Under the pieces are notes generated by a model. That model saw only the letters and a list, made by a program, of their open reading frames with translations, made no database searches and was not told the DNA's origin. A stretch of DNA of 23,775 nt from Zancudomyces culisetae (Eukaryota > Kickxellomycota > Harpellomycetes > Harpellales > Legeriomycetaceae). Location of the stretch: the NCBI GenBank assembly GCA_001969505.1, contig LSSK01000514.1, forward strand, positions 1-23,775, read 5' to 3'. Both the position numbers and the translations under genes were made by a program. Below, piece after piece: positions 1 through 9,419 of this stretch (position 1 is the stretch's first letter; the number at the start of each line of letters is the position of its first letter).

Positions 1-1301
1 TTTTTTTCTTTCTGATTTAATATATCCACATTTTATTGACTTTTTTTATTTCCACTCGGTTAAAATGGAAATTGATGGACTTAAATGTAAAAAGCACATG
101 AGCAAAAAAAAGAAAATTATTCCAAGAATAGCAATACAAAGAAAGAAAAAAAAGAGAAAAACGAATTGTATTTGTAATTTCAGTAAAATAATATCGTTCC
201 AAATAATCAGGCCCAATTTGAAAACTGTGAAATACTAAATCAGAAAAATGGAAATAATCAAATCCAACCATCACAATTAAATCAAGAGAAATATGTAATT
301 TTACAAAAAAAAATATAAATAATAAAGGCCCCAGATAAAAAGTCCTAAATAAAAAACAGCCTATTACAGGATTTGACCATTTATATATATATTTTTACTA
401 ACACAACGTTTATTGGCGGATAATATAAAATAAAAAGAGGGAAGATTGATCAGCTAGGAGATTGGACTGATAATGTAGGGGATGGTGGGAAAAATGGAGT
501 ACGGCTTATTGCTTCTCCCACAGATATTTCTTTTTGGATTATCCTGCAAGATATAAAGAAAATAAAAAAAAAGCGTGAGTTTACTAACTGAATTAAGACT
601 ATTAGAAAGAACTTGACATTTTGACTGTACCAATCCTTGTGTAATTTTTTTTTTTAAAGTTGCAATAAAAAAATAAGGGGGGAGGGGAAAAAAAAAGTGA
701 GTAAATAATGACTGCAGAGAAAACAAATGTGAGAAAGAAAAAAAAAAAACCACCAGGATATTATAAAACTAAAGTTGAAACACGCTAATGACAAAATGTT
801 GAATATTTGAGCATCTTTTTTAATCACATTTAATTCCACAGTTTTATACAAAATACATCTGGTGAGCTCCAAGTTGAACTTCATGTTTAATCCGTTTAGC
901 TAACCATTTATGATTGTGCTTAGTAATAACCAAATAATTATACAATAATATAATAGGAATAGTAATAAAACTAAATAATAATAAAAAATCAAAGCGGCTT
1001 GAAGTGCGCAAAATAAAATTTGATAATTCCAATACTTGAAATACTTTACAAAGATCGAAGTGTGTGTACATGCACAATTTACTATTAACATAACCAAAAC
1101 ACAGTGAATTGGCAAATCGAGGAACTTAAAACGAAAAAAAAAGAACAAAGCAATAGAATAACGTTTAGACTCGAGAGAGTTGGCATACGAACAAAGCATA
1201 TTCAAACATTAAATAAAAACAAGTATTGCTCAACCAGTTATTGGGGAACTACCATACCAAAAAGAGCAGGACGGGTAAAATAATACATTAAAAAAAAAAG
1301 A
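1..1301. other. AT-rich gene-free region upstream of the CSL gene
   Basis: No open frame here looks like protein: those present are short and driven by A/T homopolymers, being Phe/Leu/Ser-rich on the minus strand. I see no tRNA, no splice-linked coding exons and no repeat family. The stretch presumably holds the promoter and 5' leader of the CSL gene that starts at 1302. A GTGGGAA core, the CSL recognition core, lies at 485-491. Confidence 0.6.
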
Positions 1302-4300
1302 ATGTTGCGTTCAAGTCGATATAGCTTACTTGAGAAAAAAGGTGATTCAAATCCAGATTTAAATAGATATCGGGTTAGTGCCACCGGACAAATGTACCCA
1401 ACACCAAACGGACAAATGGAGCGAGAAAGAGATGACTACATGGAAGCCATTACTAAACAGGACGATGTCAAAGAAAACAATGTCTACAAGATAAGCGGGG
1501 AAGTAGGAAGAGAGGTATATGGAGGACGGGGGAAACAAAGTAATGGTATATATCCAGTAGGGTTGATAGGGCGTAGCGTGGAGGAGGGATACAGGGGAGG
1601 AGGTTTACGGTATATCGGCGACAAAATCATTGGAGATAGTGAGGGTGAAAAATTAAGAAACCCAAAGAGACGAATACATGGAACTGAACAAGATGAAATA
1701 AGAGAGCTTCCAATCAAGAGTTACAAGAGGTATGACCCAGGGGCCGAGGGATACATTAGTAAAGACAAAAACCGAGTGATAAATAAGGGGTCGTTTGGAC
1801 ATGAAGCAAGGAGATTTGATGATGAGGAGAACGGTGGAGTTAATGGGAGGAGTAGAGTGCAGCGATATAGACGATATAACAAGGAGGGTCATGTTTGTGG
1901 CTGTGATTATGGATATGACTATGAAGAAATCAGGAACGCAAGAGAGAGAGAAATTAAAAAAATTATAGAGATGGAAAAGGCTAGAATTTACGAACGATAT
2001 AAACTTAGTAGAGAAAGAGAAGATGAAATATATGGAATGTATGATGGAGCGAATGGTAGGAGTGAAGAGCAAGAGCTTTTAGGGTTTAGATACTCAAAAA
2101 GCCACATTGCACGAAGTAGCGATGAACTTTTGAAGATAAAAAAGCTGCAGAGTATGGAGGAGTACTTAAAAGGAGAAAGCGTATACAGTGGAGAGGATGA
2201 AGCGATAGGAGGAGGAATTGGTTTGTGTGATAGTGAGATGGAAGACAGCAATAGTAATACTGACAACAGCAACTATAGTAGTGGTCACAGATACAACTAC
2301 AAGTACAAGTACAATTACAGCTACAATAATGGCCATAGCTACAAGTACGAGCATAGTGGTCATAGAAGTATCAATAGCAGTGGTAGTGGTAGTGGTAGTA
2401 CTGGTGAAGGTCCTGGCAGAGAGTCTTATGGACTAGATACGACCAACATGGAATCGCGGGCCACAGATGGACGGATGAGCATAATGTCACTGCTTCAAAG
2501 TAACGAGGACCATTTTCAAAAGGAAAATGACAGAAATCTTCAACAAGAGATACAGAATGGCAAAGATGACAAAAGAGGCTGGGCGGATAAAGTCAAGGAG
2601 GTTGGTAAGATTGAGAGACTAGGGAATGAAGATGAGGACGATGGTGATTATGATTATAATTATGGTTATGATGGACAAGAGGATCTGGAAAACCCAGCGT
2701 GGCAGACGTGGCTTGGTGATTGGATTGACAATATAGTAACAGTGAAGTGCTTCTATCCTTCAGTAGCACAAAAATCGTATGGAAATGAAAAACGATTTTT
2801 GTGTCCACCACCAGCTGTGCTAGTTTGGGGAAGAGGCGAGAGTGCTGCGATAGCCAGAAACTCAGTAATGGAGATGCATGTAGTCCAGGATTTCGATCAG
2901 CGATCCAAGATACAGGAAGGAATGGATGAAATGGGTTCACGAACCAAGATGGCACTTGCTAAATCCCGAACTGGTAAAACGTACGACAGTGTGAGTGTGT
3001 CAGAATCACAAACAGCAATTAAAACGGGACACGAAAACAAGAAATACTCAACCAAATTTGTTACAAACCAAGGTCTACACAATGGCAATTATTTGACGGA
3101 AAAAAATGTGCATGAGCTTGGAAACGGTAACTCCAGAACTAGCCAGTCAAATTTGACAACCAGAGAAATGGTGGCGCTTGCAAGAGGATTATCAACACCA
3201 GCTAAACAAAATGGCGACGAAAAGAAGGATAGTGATAATGCTAATGACAATCGTAATTTCTATGTCGACACATACGACTATGCACTCTTCAAGTGCTTAC
3301 ACGTGATAAACAGTGGGAAGAACAAAGACTTCCGTTTCAAGTTGCAACTCAAGATGCCGTACGTTGTGGGCCGACCAGTCAGCGAAAAGGGACAAGTCTA
3401 TGCTGAGCTGACATCTGAGAAAATGAGTATTATTTCCAAGCCTAGCAAAAAGACCAATAACTCTAGAGGCAAAGGGCTGTGTGTTTTCCAGGGTTCCACA
3501 GTATCGCTGTTCAACAGAATCAATTCGCAGACATTTAGAACCAGATTTATGTCTGTTGAGAGAGATTCTGGCGAGTGGGAAGCCCTTCCAGACAATTGGC
3601 ATGCTTTCAGGATAGTTGATGTCACCAACCAAACACATCGTTCGTTAGGATCCGATTCTTCAATTCCTTTGCCTGATACGACGACTCCCAATAATGGAGG
3701 AAGTACTGATGAATCTCCACTATTCTACAATGCAAAAGTGGTTTTGGAATCACAGATTGCTGCGTTCAGGTCACCTGTAATGATTATTCGCAAGGTTGTT
3801 TGTGGAAAATTGGTTGATGATGGACAATCCCCAGTTTGTCAAATGCACAAGATTGCATTTGAGTTGTGTGATGATGAAAATGATAGTAATAATGCTAATG
3901 GTAATGGTAATGGTAATGGTAATAATAGAAAACCTTTGTATCTATGTGCTTACCCTAATAACAACAATGGTAGTGGTAGTGGTAGTGGTAACAATGGTGA
4001 TGGAAATGAAAATACCAACACTGTTTATAACAAGTCAGGAAGAAATGTACTGTCATTCTTACCTCTTTCAATCAACACTCTTGCAAACACCAATAATAAC
4101 AATAGAGGAGTTAAATGCGACACAGATGACTCCAGTAGCACAAATTCCAATGGTGATGTAAGTTCCAATTCAACAGAAATTGGTGATGCCTTTTGCTGGA
4201 CTATTGTTGGAATAGACTGTTCCACTTATACTTTTTCATATCCAATCAATATTGGTTTGGTAGACAAAGCCACCGAAACCAACGTCAACAATGTCAACAA

Positions 4301-5630
4301 CAATAATGGTAATAGTAATATGGAAGTAATAGCTGCAAATCGATTTTCTCCTATTTCCAACACCAGCCAAGATGCAATCAGCAGCAGAAACAACCAAAAC
4401 CAACCTTATTCACCAATCCCTTCACACCTTTCTCTACCAATTGTTACCTCTTTTCCAGATATGCCGGATTCACTAATAGGCTATGCACCCAGGTACTTGC
4501 CTGAATCCAACCAGATATTATGTTTGATCAAAAACTTTGACCCAAAGAGAATGGAGTTCTTTATTACTGGAAAACCTGCCACCAAACTTGTGCACACCAT
4601 GGCACCGATGTTTGATTGTTGTGAGTCTCACCTAGCATCTGGTCAAACTGCCTACCCATTACTCACCAACAATAACAACAAGGGTGATAATAATAATAAT
4701 AAGAATAAGAGTACTCGTGGTGCTGGTGTTGAGAATGGTCACTTTAACTCCTCTCTCAATTCAAACAACAAGTCTGGTTTCACTAGCAATAATGGTAATC
4801 ATCACGTTGTATCAAAGGTTCCAACCAAACCATCAGCCATGAATTCCAAAAAGGCATTATTCATCAATGAACAGCAAAAACGAGCAAAAATCGGTGGCAA
4901 ACACACTTGCTGCGGCAACTCTTGCCACAACTCCAGTGATGGTACCGGCGGTTGCCACAATGATGACAATCAAGAAAACCAAGACATGTTTGATACAGAC
5001 GAGCAAAAACAAGAGTACGATCCGTTTATCCACAATCTAAAGACTACTGGGTCATGCCACAAATGTGCATGTGGATGTGCATCGATTTCGCCATGTTCAA
5101 GCTGTTCAACTGTTCCCACTTCACTTGCCTGTTCTGCCGGCGGGAATGGGTATCTTGGGATATATCTTTCGTTACCTGGCATGGGAACTGATAATACCGC
5201 TGCCGCCCGTAGCCGTTCAGGCAGATTTGGATCGTTTAATAGCAATAGTTCTGGTGTAGGAAATGGAAGCTTCAAATATAAAAATAATACTTCCTCATCA
5301 TCACCTTCTTCTTCTTCTACTTCTTCTTCTACTTCCTCCTCCTCACCATTATTCTCTTTGCTATTAAACAATCCAGATCTGCCTGAACCCAATTACAACA
5401 ACAACAACAACAACAACAACAAAAACAACAACAAAAACAAAAACAAAAACAACAGCAATAGCAATAGCAATAGCAGTGGTATTGCAAACGACAAATCCAA
5501 CCGTCGTCCAAACGCTTATCCAATCTATGTTCAAGACAATTTTGGTATAAAATACTATGTACCCTGGGCTATTGTCCTTGGTGAAGGTGTTAATGGCGTC
5601 AAGTTTATTAACATCCCAAATGTAGTCTAA
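1302..5630 (+). CDS. CSL: CSL (CBF1/Su(H)/LAG-1, RBP-J) family transcription factor, long fungal form
   Basis: This intronless 1442-codon gene encodes a sequence-specific DNA-binding protein of the family that reads GTGGGAA-type sites. Residues 1 to about 460 are low-complexity (Arg/Glu-rich, then Tyr/Asn/Ser/Gly repeats). The Rel-like N-terminal domain begins near 464; VAQKSYGNEKRFLCPPP at 488-504 is the family signature. A roughly 130-residue insertion follows before the strand containing KCLHVINSGKNKDF (664 on) and ISKPSKK (711-717). The beta-trefoil domain contains SLFNRINSQTFRTRF and then SPVMIIRKV. The C-terminal TIG-like domain (about 1045-1100, resuming near 1415 with YYVPWAIVLGEGVNGVKFIN) is split by about 300 residues rich in Asn, Ser, Cys and His. 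Human RBP-J is about 500 residues, so most of the excess is insertion and extension. The large N-terminal extension resembles the fungal F2 (Cbf12-like) class. Fungi lack Notch, so the role is in transcription without that pathway. The start is the first ATG of the frame. Family call firm, subclass tentative. Confidence 0.95.
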   Translation: MLRSSRYSLLEKKGDSNPDLNRYRVSATGQMYPTPNGQMERERDDYMEAITKQDDVKENNVYKISGEVGREVYGGRGKQSNGIYPVGLIGRSVEEGYRGGGLRYIGDKIIGDSEGEKLRNPKRRIHGTEQDEIRELPIKSYKRYDPGAEGYISKDKNRVINKGSFGHEARRFDDEENGGVNGRSRVQRYRRYNKEGHVCGCDYGYDYEEIRNAREREIKKIIEMEKARIYERYKLSREREDEIYGMYDGANGRSEEQELLGFRYSKSHIARSSDELLKIKKLQSMEEYLKGESVYSGEDEAIGGGIGLCDSEMEDSNSNTDNSNYSSGHRYNYKYKYNYSYNNGHSYKYEHSGHRSINSSGSGSGSTGEGPGRESYGLDTTNMESRATDGRMSIMSLLQSNEDHFQKENDRNLQQEIQNGKDDKRGWADKVKEVGKIERLGNEDEDDGDYDYNYGYDGQEDLENPAWQTWLGDWIDNIVTVKCFYPSVAQKSYGNEKRFLCPPPAVLVWGRGESAAIARNSVMEMHVVQDFDQRSKIQEGMDEMGSRTKMALAKSRTGKTYDSVSVSESQTAIKTGHENKKYSTKFVTNQGLHNGNYLTEKNVHELGNGNSRTSQSNLTTREMVALARGLSTPAKQNGDEKKDSDNANDNRNFYVDTYDYALFKCLHVINSGKNKDFRFKLQLKMPYVVGRPVSEKGQVYAELTSEKMSIISKPSKKTNNSRGKGLCVFQGSTVSLFNRINSQTFRTRFMSVERDSGEWEALPDNWHAFRIVDVTNQTHRSLGSDSSIPLPDTTTPNNGGSTDESPLFYNAKVVLESQIAAFRSPVMIIRKVVCGKLVDDGQSPVCQMHKIAFELCDDENDSNNANGNGNGNGNNRKPLYLCAYPNNNNGSGSGSGNNGDGNENTNTVYNKSGRNVLSFLPLSINTLANTNNNNRGVKCDTDDSSSTNSNGDVSSNSTEIGDAFCWTIVGIDCSTYTFSYPINIGLVDKATETNVNNVNNNNGNSNMEVIAANRFSPISNTSQDAISSRNNQNQPYSPIPSHLSLPIVTSFPDMPDSLIGYAPRYLPESNQILCLIKNFDPKRMEFFITGKPATKLVHTMAPMFDCCESHLASGQTAYPLLTNNNNKGDNNNNKNKSTRGAGVENGHFNSSLNSNNKSGFTSNNGNHHVVSKVPTKPSAMNSKKALFINEQQKRAKIGGKHTCCGNSCHNSSDGTGGCHNDDNQENQDMFDTDEQKQEYDPFIHNLKTTGSCHKCACGCASISPCSSCSTVPTSLACSAGGNGYLGIYLSLPGMGTDNTAAARSRSGRFGSFNSNSSGVGNGSFKYKNNTSSSSPSSSSTSSSTSSSSPLFSLLLNNPDLPEPNYNNNNNNNNKNNNKNKNKNNSNSNSNSSGIANDKSNRRPNAYPIYVQDNFGIKYYVPWAIVLGEGVNGVKFINIPNVV
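2266..2405 (+). repeat. Tyr/Asn/Gly/Ser-coding low-complexity tract in CSL
   Basis: Degenerate trinucleotide and hexanucleotide repeats (TACAAG/TACAAC, then GGTAGT) encode alternating Tyr-Lys/Asn and then Ser-Gly. The tract lies in the N-terminal extension, before any folded domain. Confidence 0.75.
5282..5475 (+). repeat. Ser- then Asn/Lys-coding microsatellites in the CSL C-terminal insertion
   Basis: A TTC/TCA-rich tract (about 5290-5343) encodes poly-Ser. An ACA-repeat tract from 5395 to about 5450 encodes poly-Asn interrupted by Lys, followed by AATAGC repeats encoding Asn-Ser. Both are in frame and sit just before the last strand of the C-terminal domain, so the insertion looks repeat-driven. 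Confidence 0.85.
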
Positions 5631-5783
5631 TCTAAACCTACTTTTGGACTCTTATTATTTTAATTTATTTTTGTTTATTTTATTTTACATTTTATATTTT
5701 ATTAAAATTATATGCGACTATTTTATAATTTTATAATTTTATCAAATAGATGCACTCAAAGTGTCTAAATAAACCTTGTTTAA
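5631..5783. terminator. Shared 3' region between convergent CSL and SPO11 genes
   Basis: Only 153 bp separate the two stop codons. AATAAA at 5768-5773 could serve CSL on the plus strand. TTTATT at 5664-5669 reads AATAAA on the minus strand and could serve SPO11. If both are used, the 3' ends of the transcripts overlap. Inferred from motifs only. Confidence 0.45.
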
Positions 5784-8006
5784 TCAACTTAGTTTTAGTT
5801 TGGTAGTTACCAAATCCTCCAACAAAGATGACGTTCTAGCATTATTGATTTCTGTTAACACTTCCAGCTCGGCCTTTTTACCCAAATACATTAGAATGGA
5901 AATATCAACACTCCCAATTGCAGAATAATTACCACTACTAGAAATATTATTATTAGTATTAGTAGTATTAGTGTTTTGTGTTTGTACTTGTAACTGTTGA
6001 TGTTTAACCATTTTCAGCAAATACAATGCTCTAGTAAAACAATTCCTTGTCATGTTTTGTATTACATCGCTCCTGATCCTTTTGTTAACCAAATGGGTCA
6101 GAAGATCTATTGTACCAAGACCGCAAAACTTCATTTCGTTTGAGTAAACACATTCAGAATAGATTTTGTATATATGAAATCCATATGGATCATAATCCAC
6201 CAGCCCTACAATTTCGCACTTTTCAAATCCCTCCTTTTTTTTACTACCACCACCACCACTACTACTATTACTATTACTACTATTACTATTACTACTATTA
6301 CTATTACTACTATTACTACGATTAGTTGTGTAATATTGATAATAACACCTTAAGTAGTTACTCAACAAACCAACAAACTGTACTGTGTTATTGCTCGGAT
6401 ATCCTTTCCCCGTTATCAGAATAACATTCATAGCCTGTAATCTCTGTAATAACGCATAAAACACTGTCTCCTTTTCCACAATTACAACATATTGTAGTCT
6501 TTCACTTAATATATTTATACTGGCTATTTCGTGTACCTGAGGAATCAATAAACCCTGTGACATATCCATTCGATAATCCAACACCGTCATTCCACTTCCA
6601 TTTCCATTTCCACTCTTACTTCCGCCATTGTTTTGTCGCAATTGAATTGAAATTGGCCCCGCCATCAATCCAGTCGCTGATGCTATTACATGCATCTGTG
6701 CCTGCTGCTTTAATCCCAACATTTTACATACATCCACGCATATCTTATCGACCGTCCTTTGTGTTTTAAATAGATCCACGTGTTTGTAGTATATGTCTCT
6801 CCGCTTTATGTATGTATTTTCTTTGATTTGATTTGCAATAACCCCCAGAACCACCAAGTATTGTGTTGCCCGATTAGTAGTTTCCAACTTCTTGTTGATA
6901 TCTTCCACTACCACACTACCGGTATTATTGTTGCTTGTTACTTTTGATAAAAATTCATCTACATTTATTTCACCCCTTGTTATTTGTCTGACAAGCCCCA
7001 TTATGTATTCGTATATATGTTGCTCCTCTTCATTCATTATTCTCGTTCTCTTGTTTCTTCTTCCTTGCTTGCCACTATCATGGATGTACTCGTCGCTGGT
7101 ATAATAATAACTGGATGTATTTTCATTGGATATTTCCAACTCTTCCCCCTTCCCCCTTCTCCTGCCTCTCCCCTTCCTTCTTTGCTTGTATCTTTTATCC
7201 TTGATTACTGATTTTATAAGTGATGATGCCACACTACTCAACGACCCGTTATCACTAAACTCACTAAACTCACTAAATTCAAGTTTTTTGCATGTATATT
7301 CACTGTAGCTAGTATCGCTGCTACATTCTTGTTTGATCTCCATGTTACCTTTCCAACACGTTTTAGGTGACTTTATTTCCTGTGGATATACGCCGCTCGA
7401 AATATCAATCACATCAATCATAGCTTCATGTCCAGCGTGGATCGATACTTCTTCCTTGGTTTCGAAAAACGTTTCATCAATATCTGAAAAATAAATATCA
7501 CTGTTATCTGTCTCCTTTTCAAAAAAGAATTCCATACTCTCTTGCTCATCACTAGATGATGGCTTTAACAAACTAGTACTGGTATCGGGTAAGCTATACC
7601 CGCTACCTTTCTCCAAACCATCAAGTATATTATATACCTCGCTGTACATGCTACCAGAGTCCAGTTGCGCCGAAAAGATATTTGTTGTGCTGTCTCCATT
7701 ACTTTTATCACTCATTCCTTTAAATATGTCTTCAAAACTAGCACTACTACATATAGGATATTGTTCTTTGCATACATCTACTTTACCATAGCTCTGTTTA
7801 TCCTCTGTGTATGTCTCCTCGTTATCCATTTCGGAAAACAGAAACGTGCTTGATAGCGCTGAGTCATAACATTTATTTGTACCATTCTGCTCAGGGTTTT
7901 CGTTTGTTTCTATAAAACCTGAATATAAATTAGAAGGTTCATCACAATCCACAATATCCTTGGAAAAACACACCTCTGATATAGCCAAACTCTCTGTACT
8001 AAGCAT
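5784..8006 (-). CDS. SPO11: Spo11 / topoisomerase VI subunit A-like meiotic recombination protein
   Basis: This is the catalytic subunit that makes the double-strand breaks initiating meiotic recombination, through a covalent tyrosyl-DNA link. The first ATG of the frame is at 8006, giving 740 residues; upstream codons to 8039 are open but lack ATG. The 5Y-CAP (winged-helix) domain has KRRDIYYKHVDLFKTQ with tandem Tyr 406-407; the second is the expected nucleophile by family alignment. The Toprim domain has the metal-binding Glu in YVVIVEKETVF (E511) and the acidic pair in LVDYDPYGFHI (D604, D606), with ITGKGYPSNNT between. Animal Spo11 is about 400 residues. Here an acidic, Ser-rich N-terminal extension of roughly 320 residues, with an Arg/Lys/Gly-rich basic patch at about 274-289, precedes the core. 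Asn/Ser-rich inserts lie at about 457-473, 560-591 and 675-695. All catalytic residues are present, so it looks functional. Intronless. Confidence 0.95.
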   Translation of the reverse strand: MLSTESLAISEVCFSKDIVDCDEPSNLYSGFIETNENPEQNGTNKCYDSALSSTFLFSEMDNEETYTEDKQSYGKVDVCKEQYPICSSASFEDIFKGMSDKSNGDSTTNIFSAQLDSGSMYSEVYNILDGLEKGSGYSLPDTSTSLLKPSSSDEQESMEFFFEKETDNSDIYFSDIDETFFETKEEVSIHAGHEAMIDVIDISSGVYPQEIKSPKTCWKGNMEIKQECSSDTSYSEYTCKKLEFSEFSEFSDNGSLSSVASSLIKSVIKDKRYKQRRKGRGRRRGKGEELEISNENTSSYYYTSDEYIHDSGKQGRRNKRTRIMNEEEQHIYEYIMGLVRQITRGEINVDEFLSKVTSNNNTGSVVVEDINKKLETTNRATQYLVVLGVIANQIKENTYIKRRDIYYKHVDLFKTQRTVDKICVDVCKMLGLKQQAQMHVIASATGLMAGPISIQLRQNNGGSKSGNGNGSGMTVLDYRMDMSQGLLIPQVHEIASINILSERLQYVVIVEKETVFYALLQRLQAMNVILITGKGYPSNNTVQFVGLLSNYLRCYYQYYTTNRSNSSNSNSSNSNSSNSNSSSGGGGSKKKEGFEKCEIVGLVDYDPYGFHIYKIYSECVYSNEMKFCGLGTIDLLTHLVNKRIRSDVIQNMTRNCFTRALYLLKMVKHQQLQVQTQNTNTTNTNNNISSSGNYSAIGSVDISILMYLGKKAELEVLTEINNARTSSLLEDLVTTKLKLS
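6241..6320 (-). repeat. 15-bp higher-order microsatellite inside SPO11
   Basis: ACTACTATTACTATT repeats about four times on the plus strand, flanked by CCACCA/ACTACT. On the coding strand it gives repeats of Ser-Ser-Asn-Ser-Asn followed by Ser-Gly-Gly-Gly-Gly. It lies between the catalytic Glu and the DxD motif of the Toprim fold, in frame. Confidence 0.85.
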
Positions 8007-8663
8007 TTTTCCTAACCAACTATTTTCCCAAATATGCACACAATAAATACATACATTAAGAGTTCTGTTTGAACACCTTTTATAATCTAACCATAAGCAT
8101 AATTTTTTTTTTGGATGATTAAGCCAAGCTAGTTAGCTGTTCTTTGAGCTATTATTCATTTCACTTTCACTTTCACTTTTACTTTTACTTTTACTGTCGC
8201 TCTTCTTTTTTACTTGGTTTATATCTATACACGCCCTTGGTGAATAGTCATGACAAAGCTTTTTTTTTTAAAAAAATACCTGTCAGATTTTCTTCAATTA
8301 AAACGTGATGGGATATTTCATTCCTGAATATATTAACAACTTTATGTCATTTTGAGCTTTAAAATTTCAAATTGACATTGAGTCCATGTTTCACAACTAT
8401 TAAAGAAAACTTGGTGTGTATGTGTGTATGTGTATATGTGTGGTCATACTATCAAACTTATTTAATAAGCTCACAATTACCATCCCAAAAACCTTAAAAA
8501 CACAAATCAAAAACTAGAATAAAACAAACTAAAATAAAGGATAGATTACTCCGAAAAATGTCATTTCAAAATAGAACCTAGAAACAAAATCAACAATACA
8601 AATTGAGAACCCTGAAAAAAATAAAGTAGAAAAAATAAAAAATAAAAAATAAAAATCCGTACT
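8007..8663. other. Intergenic: SPO11 5' region and TIP30-like 3' region
   Basis: No gene is seen in these 657 bp. Simple repeats are present: a hexanucleotide tract (TCACTT passing into TTACTT) at about 8161-8195 and a GT/AT-rich tract at about 8413-8441. The right part is A-rich and probably 3' untranslated sequence of the gene ending at 8664. Confidence 0.6.
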
Positions 8664-9419
8664 TTAGTCAAGTCGCGAGGCATGCTCAACAATATCCTTA
8701 TTTTCATAGATTGTAACAACTGGTGTTTGAACTACTTTTTCGAAAGAATCTGATACCATTGCTCTGGCTACATCCGCAGTTGAAACAGACATCAAGTTTG
8801 GAACGAGTTTATTGACACCAGATATAATTGCTCCAAAGAAGCGCTCCATGGGCCGGCTCTCCTCGCGCTCACACACCAAAAAGGCGGGTCTGGATATCGT
8901 CAGTCTTTCAAATCCCAGCTGTTTTAGTTCGTCATCGGTTTGGCCCTTGACTTTTGGATAATAAAACATAGAGCTTGGATTTGCACCTTGTGCAGAACAC
9001 ATCGAAAAGTGTCTCAATCCATTTTCTTTAAGCATCTTGGCCGAGTTAATAACATAGTCATGATCAACCTTATAGAAGCCTTCTTTTCCAGCCTTACCAC
9101 GCGTGGTTCCGAGACAACAAAAACATGTCGAAGCCTCTTTGAAATCCTCCTTGTGCTTTTCGATGTTGTCGTAGTCAACCTTGACCTGAACCAATTTATC
9201 CGAATTTGGTCCATCATACTCTAATTCTCGTCGTGTAGCCACTATCACTTTTGAATATGCACCAAGAGAAAGCAAATTTCTCACAACTTCGCGTCCTACT
9301 TCCCCTGTAGGACCCAGAACCACAGCTACTGCGGCCGGATTGCTTGCTTTAAAGGCTTCGCTCAATTCCTTGTATGCACTTCCTATCTTTGTCAGTGGCG
9401 AGATTTTTAACGAACTCAT
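8664..9419 (-). CDS. HTATIP2: TIP30/HTATIP2 (Fmp52-like) atypical short-chain dehydrogenase
   Basis: The product is 251 residues, the size of human TIP30 (about 240). It has an NAD(P)-binding Rossmann fold: AVVLGPTGEVGREV carries the glycine-rich loop (G36-G42), followed by IVATRRELEYDG where cofactor specificity is set. CCLGTTRGKAG (101-111) is the hallmark of the TIP30 group, and KVDHDYVINSAK follows. The active-site pair is Y154-x3-K158 in YYPKVKG, and SRPAFLVCEREESRP continues the family pattern. The animal protein is linked to nuclear import and transcription, and the yeast relative Fmp52 is found at mitochondria; substrate and location here are unknown. There is no obvious transmembrane segment, although the Ala-rich N-terminus precedes the Rossmann strand. 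The ATG is the first in the frame. Divergent from TCF25 across 792 bp. Intronless. Confidence 0.92.
   Translation of the reverse strand: MSSLKISPLTKIGSAYKELSEAFKASNPAAVAVVLGPTGEVGREVVRNLLSLGAYSKVIVATRRELEYDGPNSDKLVQVKVDYDNIEKHKEDFKEASTCFCCLGTTRGKAGKEGFYKVDHDYVINSAKMLKENGLRHFSMCSAQGANPSSMFYYPKVKGQTDDELKQLGFERLTISRPAFLVCEREESRPMERFFGAIISGVNKLVPNLMSVSTADVARAMVSDSFEKVVQTPVVTIYENKDIVEHASRLD

Noticed and set aside
454-1205. Several overlapping minus-strand ORFs of 76-101 codons
   Set aside because: Poly-Phe/Leu/Tyr products of A-rich plus-strand DNA, with no conserved motif and no splice-linked neighbours.
4970-5392. 140-codon minus-strand ORF opposite CSL
   Set aside because: Its Glu/Val-rich stretch is simply the complement of the poly-Ser-coding repeats; the plus strand encodes the CSL insertion.
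8007-8039. Upstream extension of SPO11 by 11 codons
   Set aside because: The open frame continues to 8039 but without an ATG (it would need GTG); the first ATG is at 8006.
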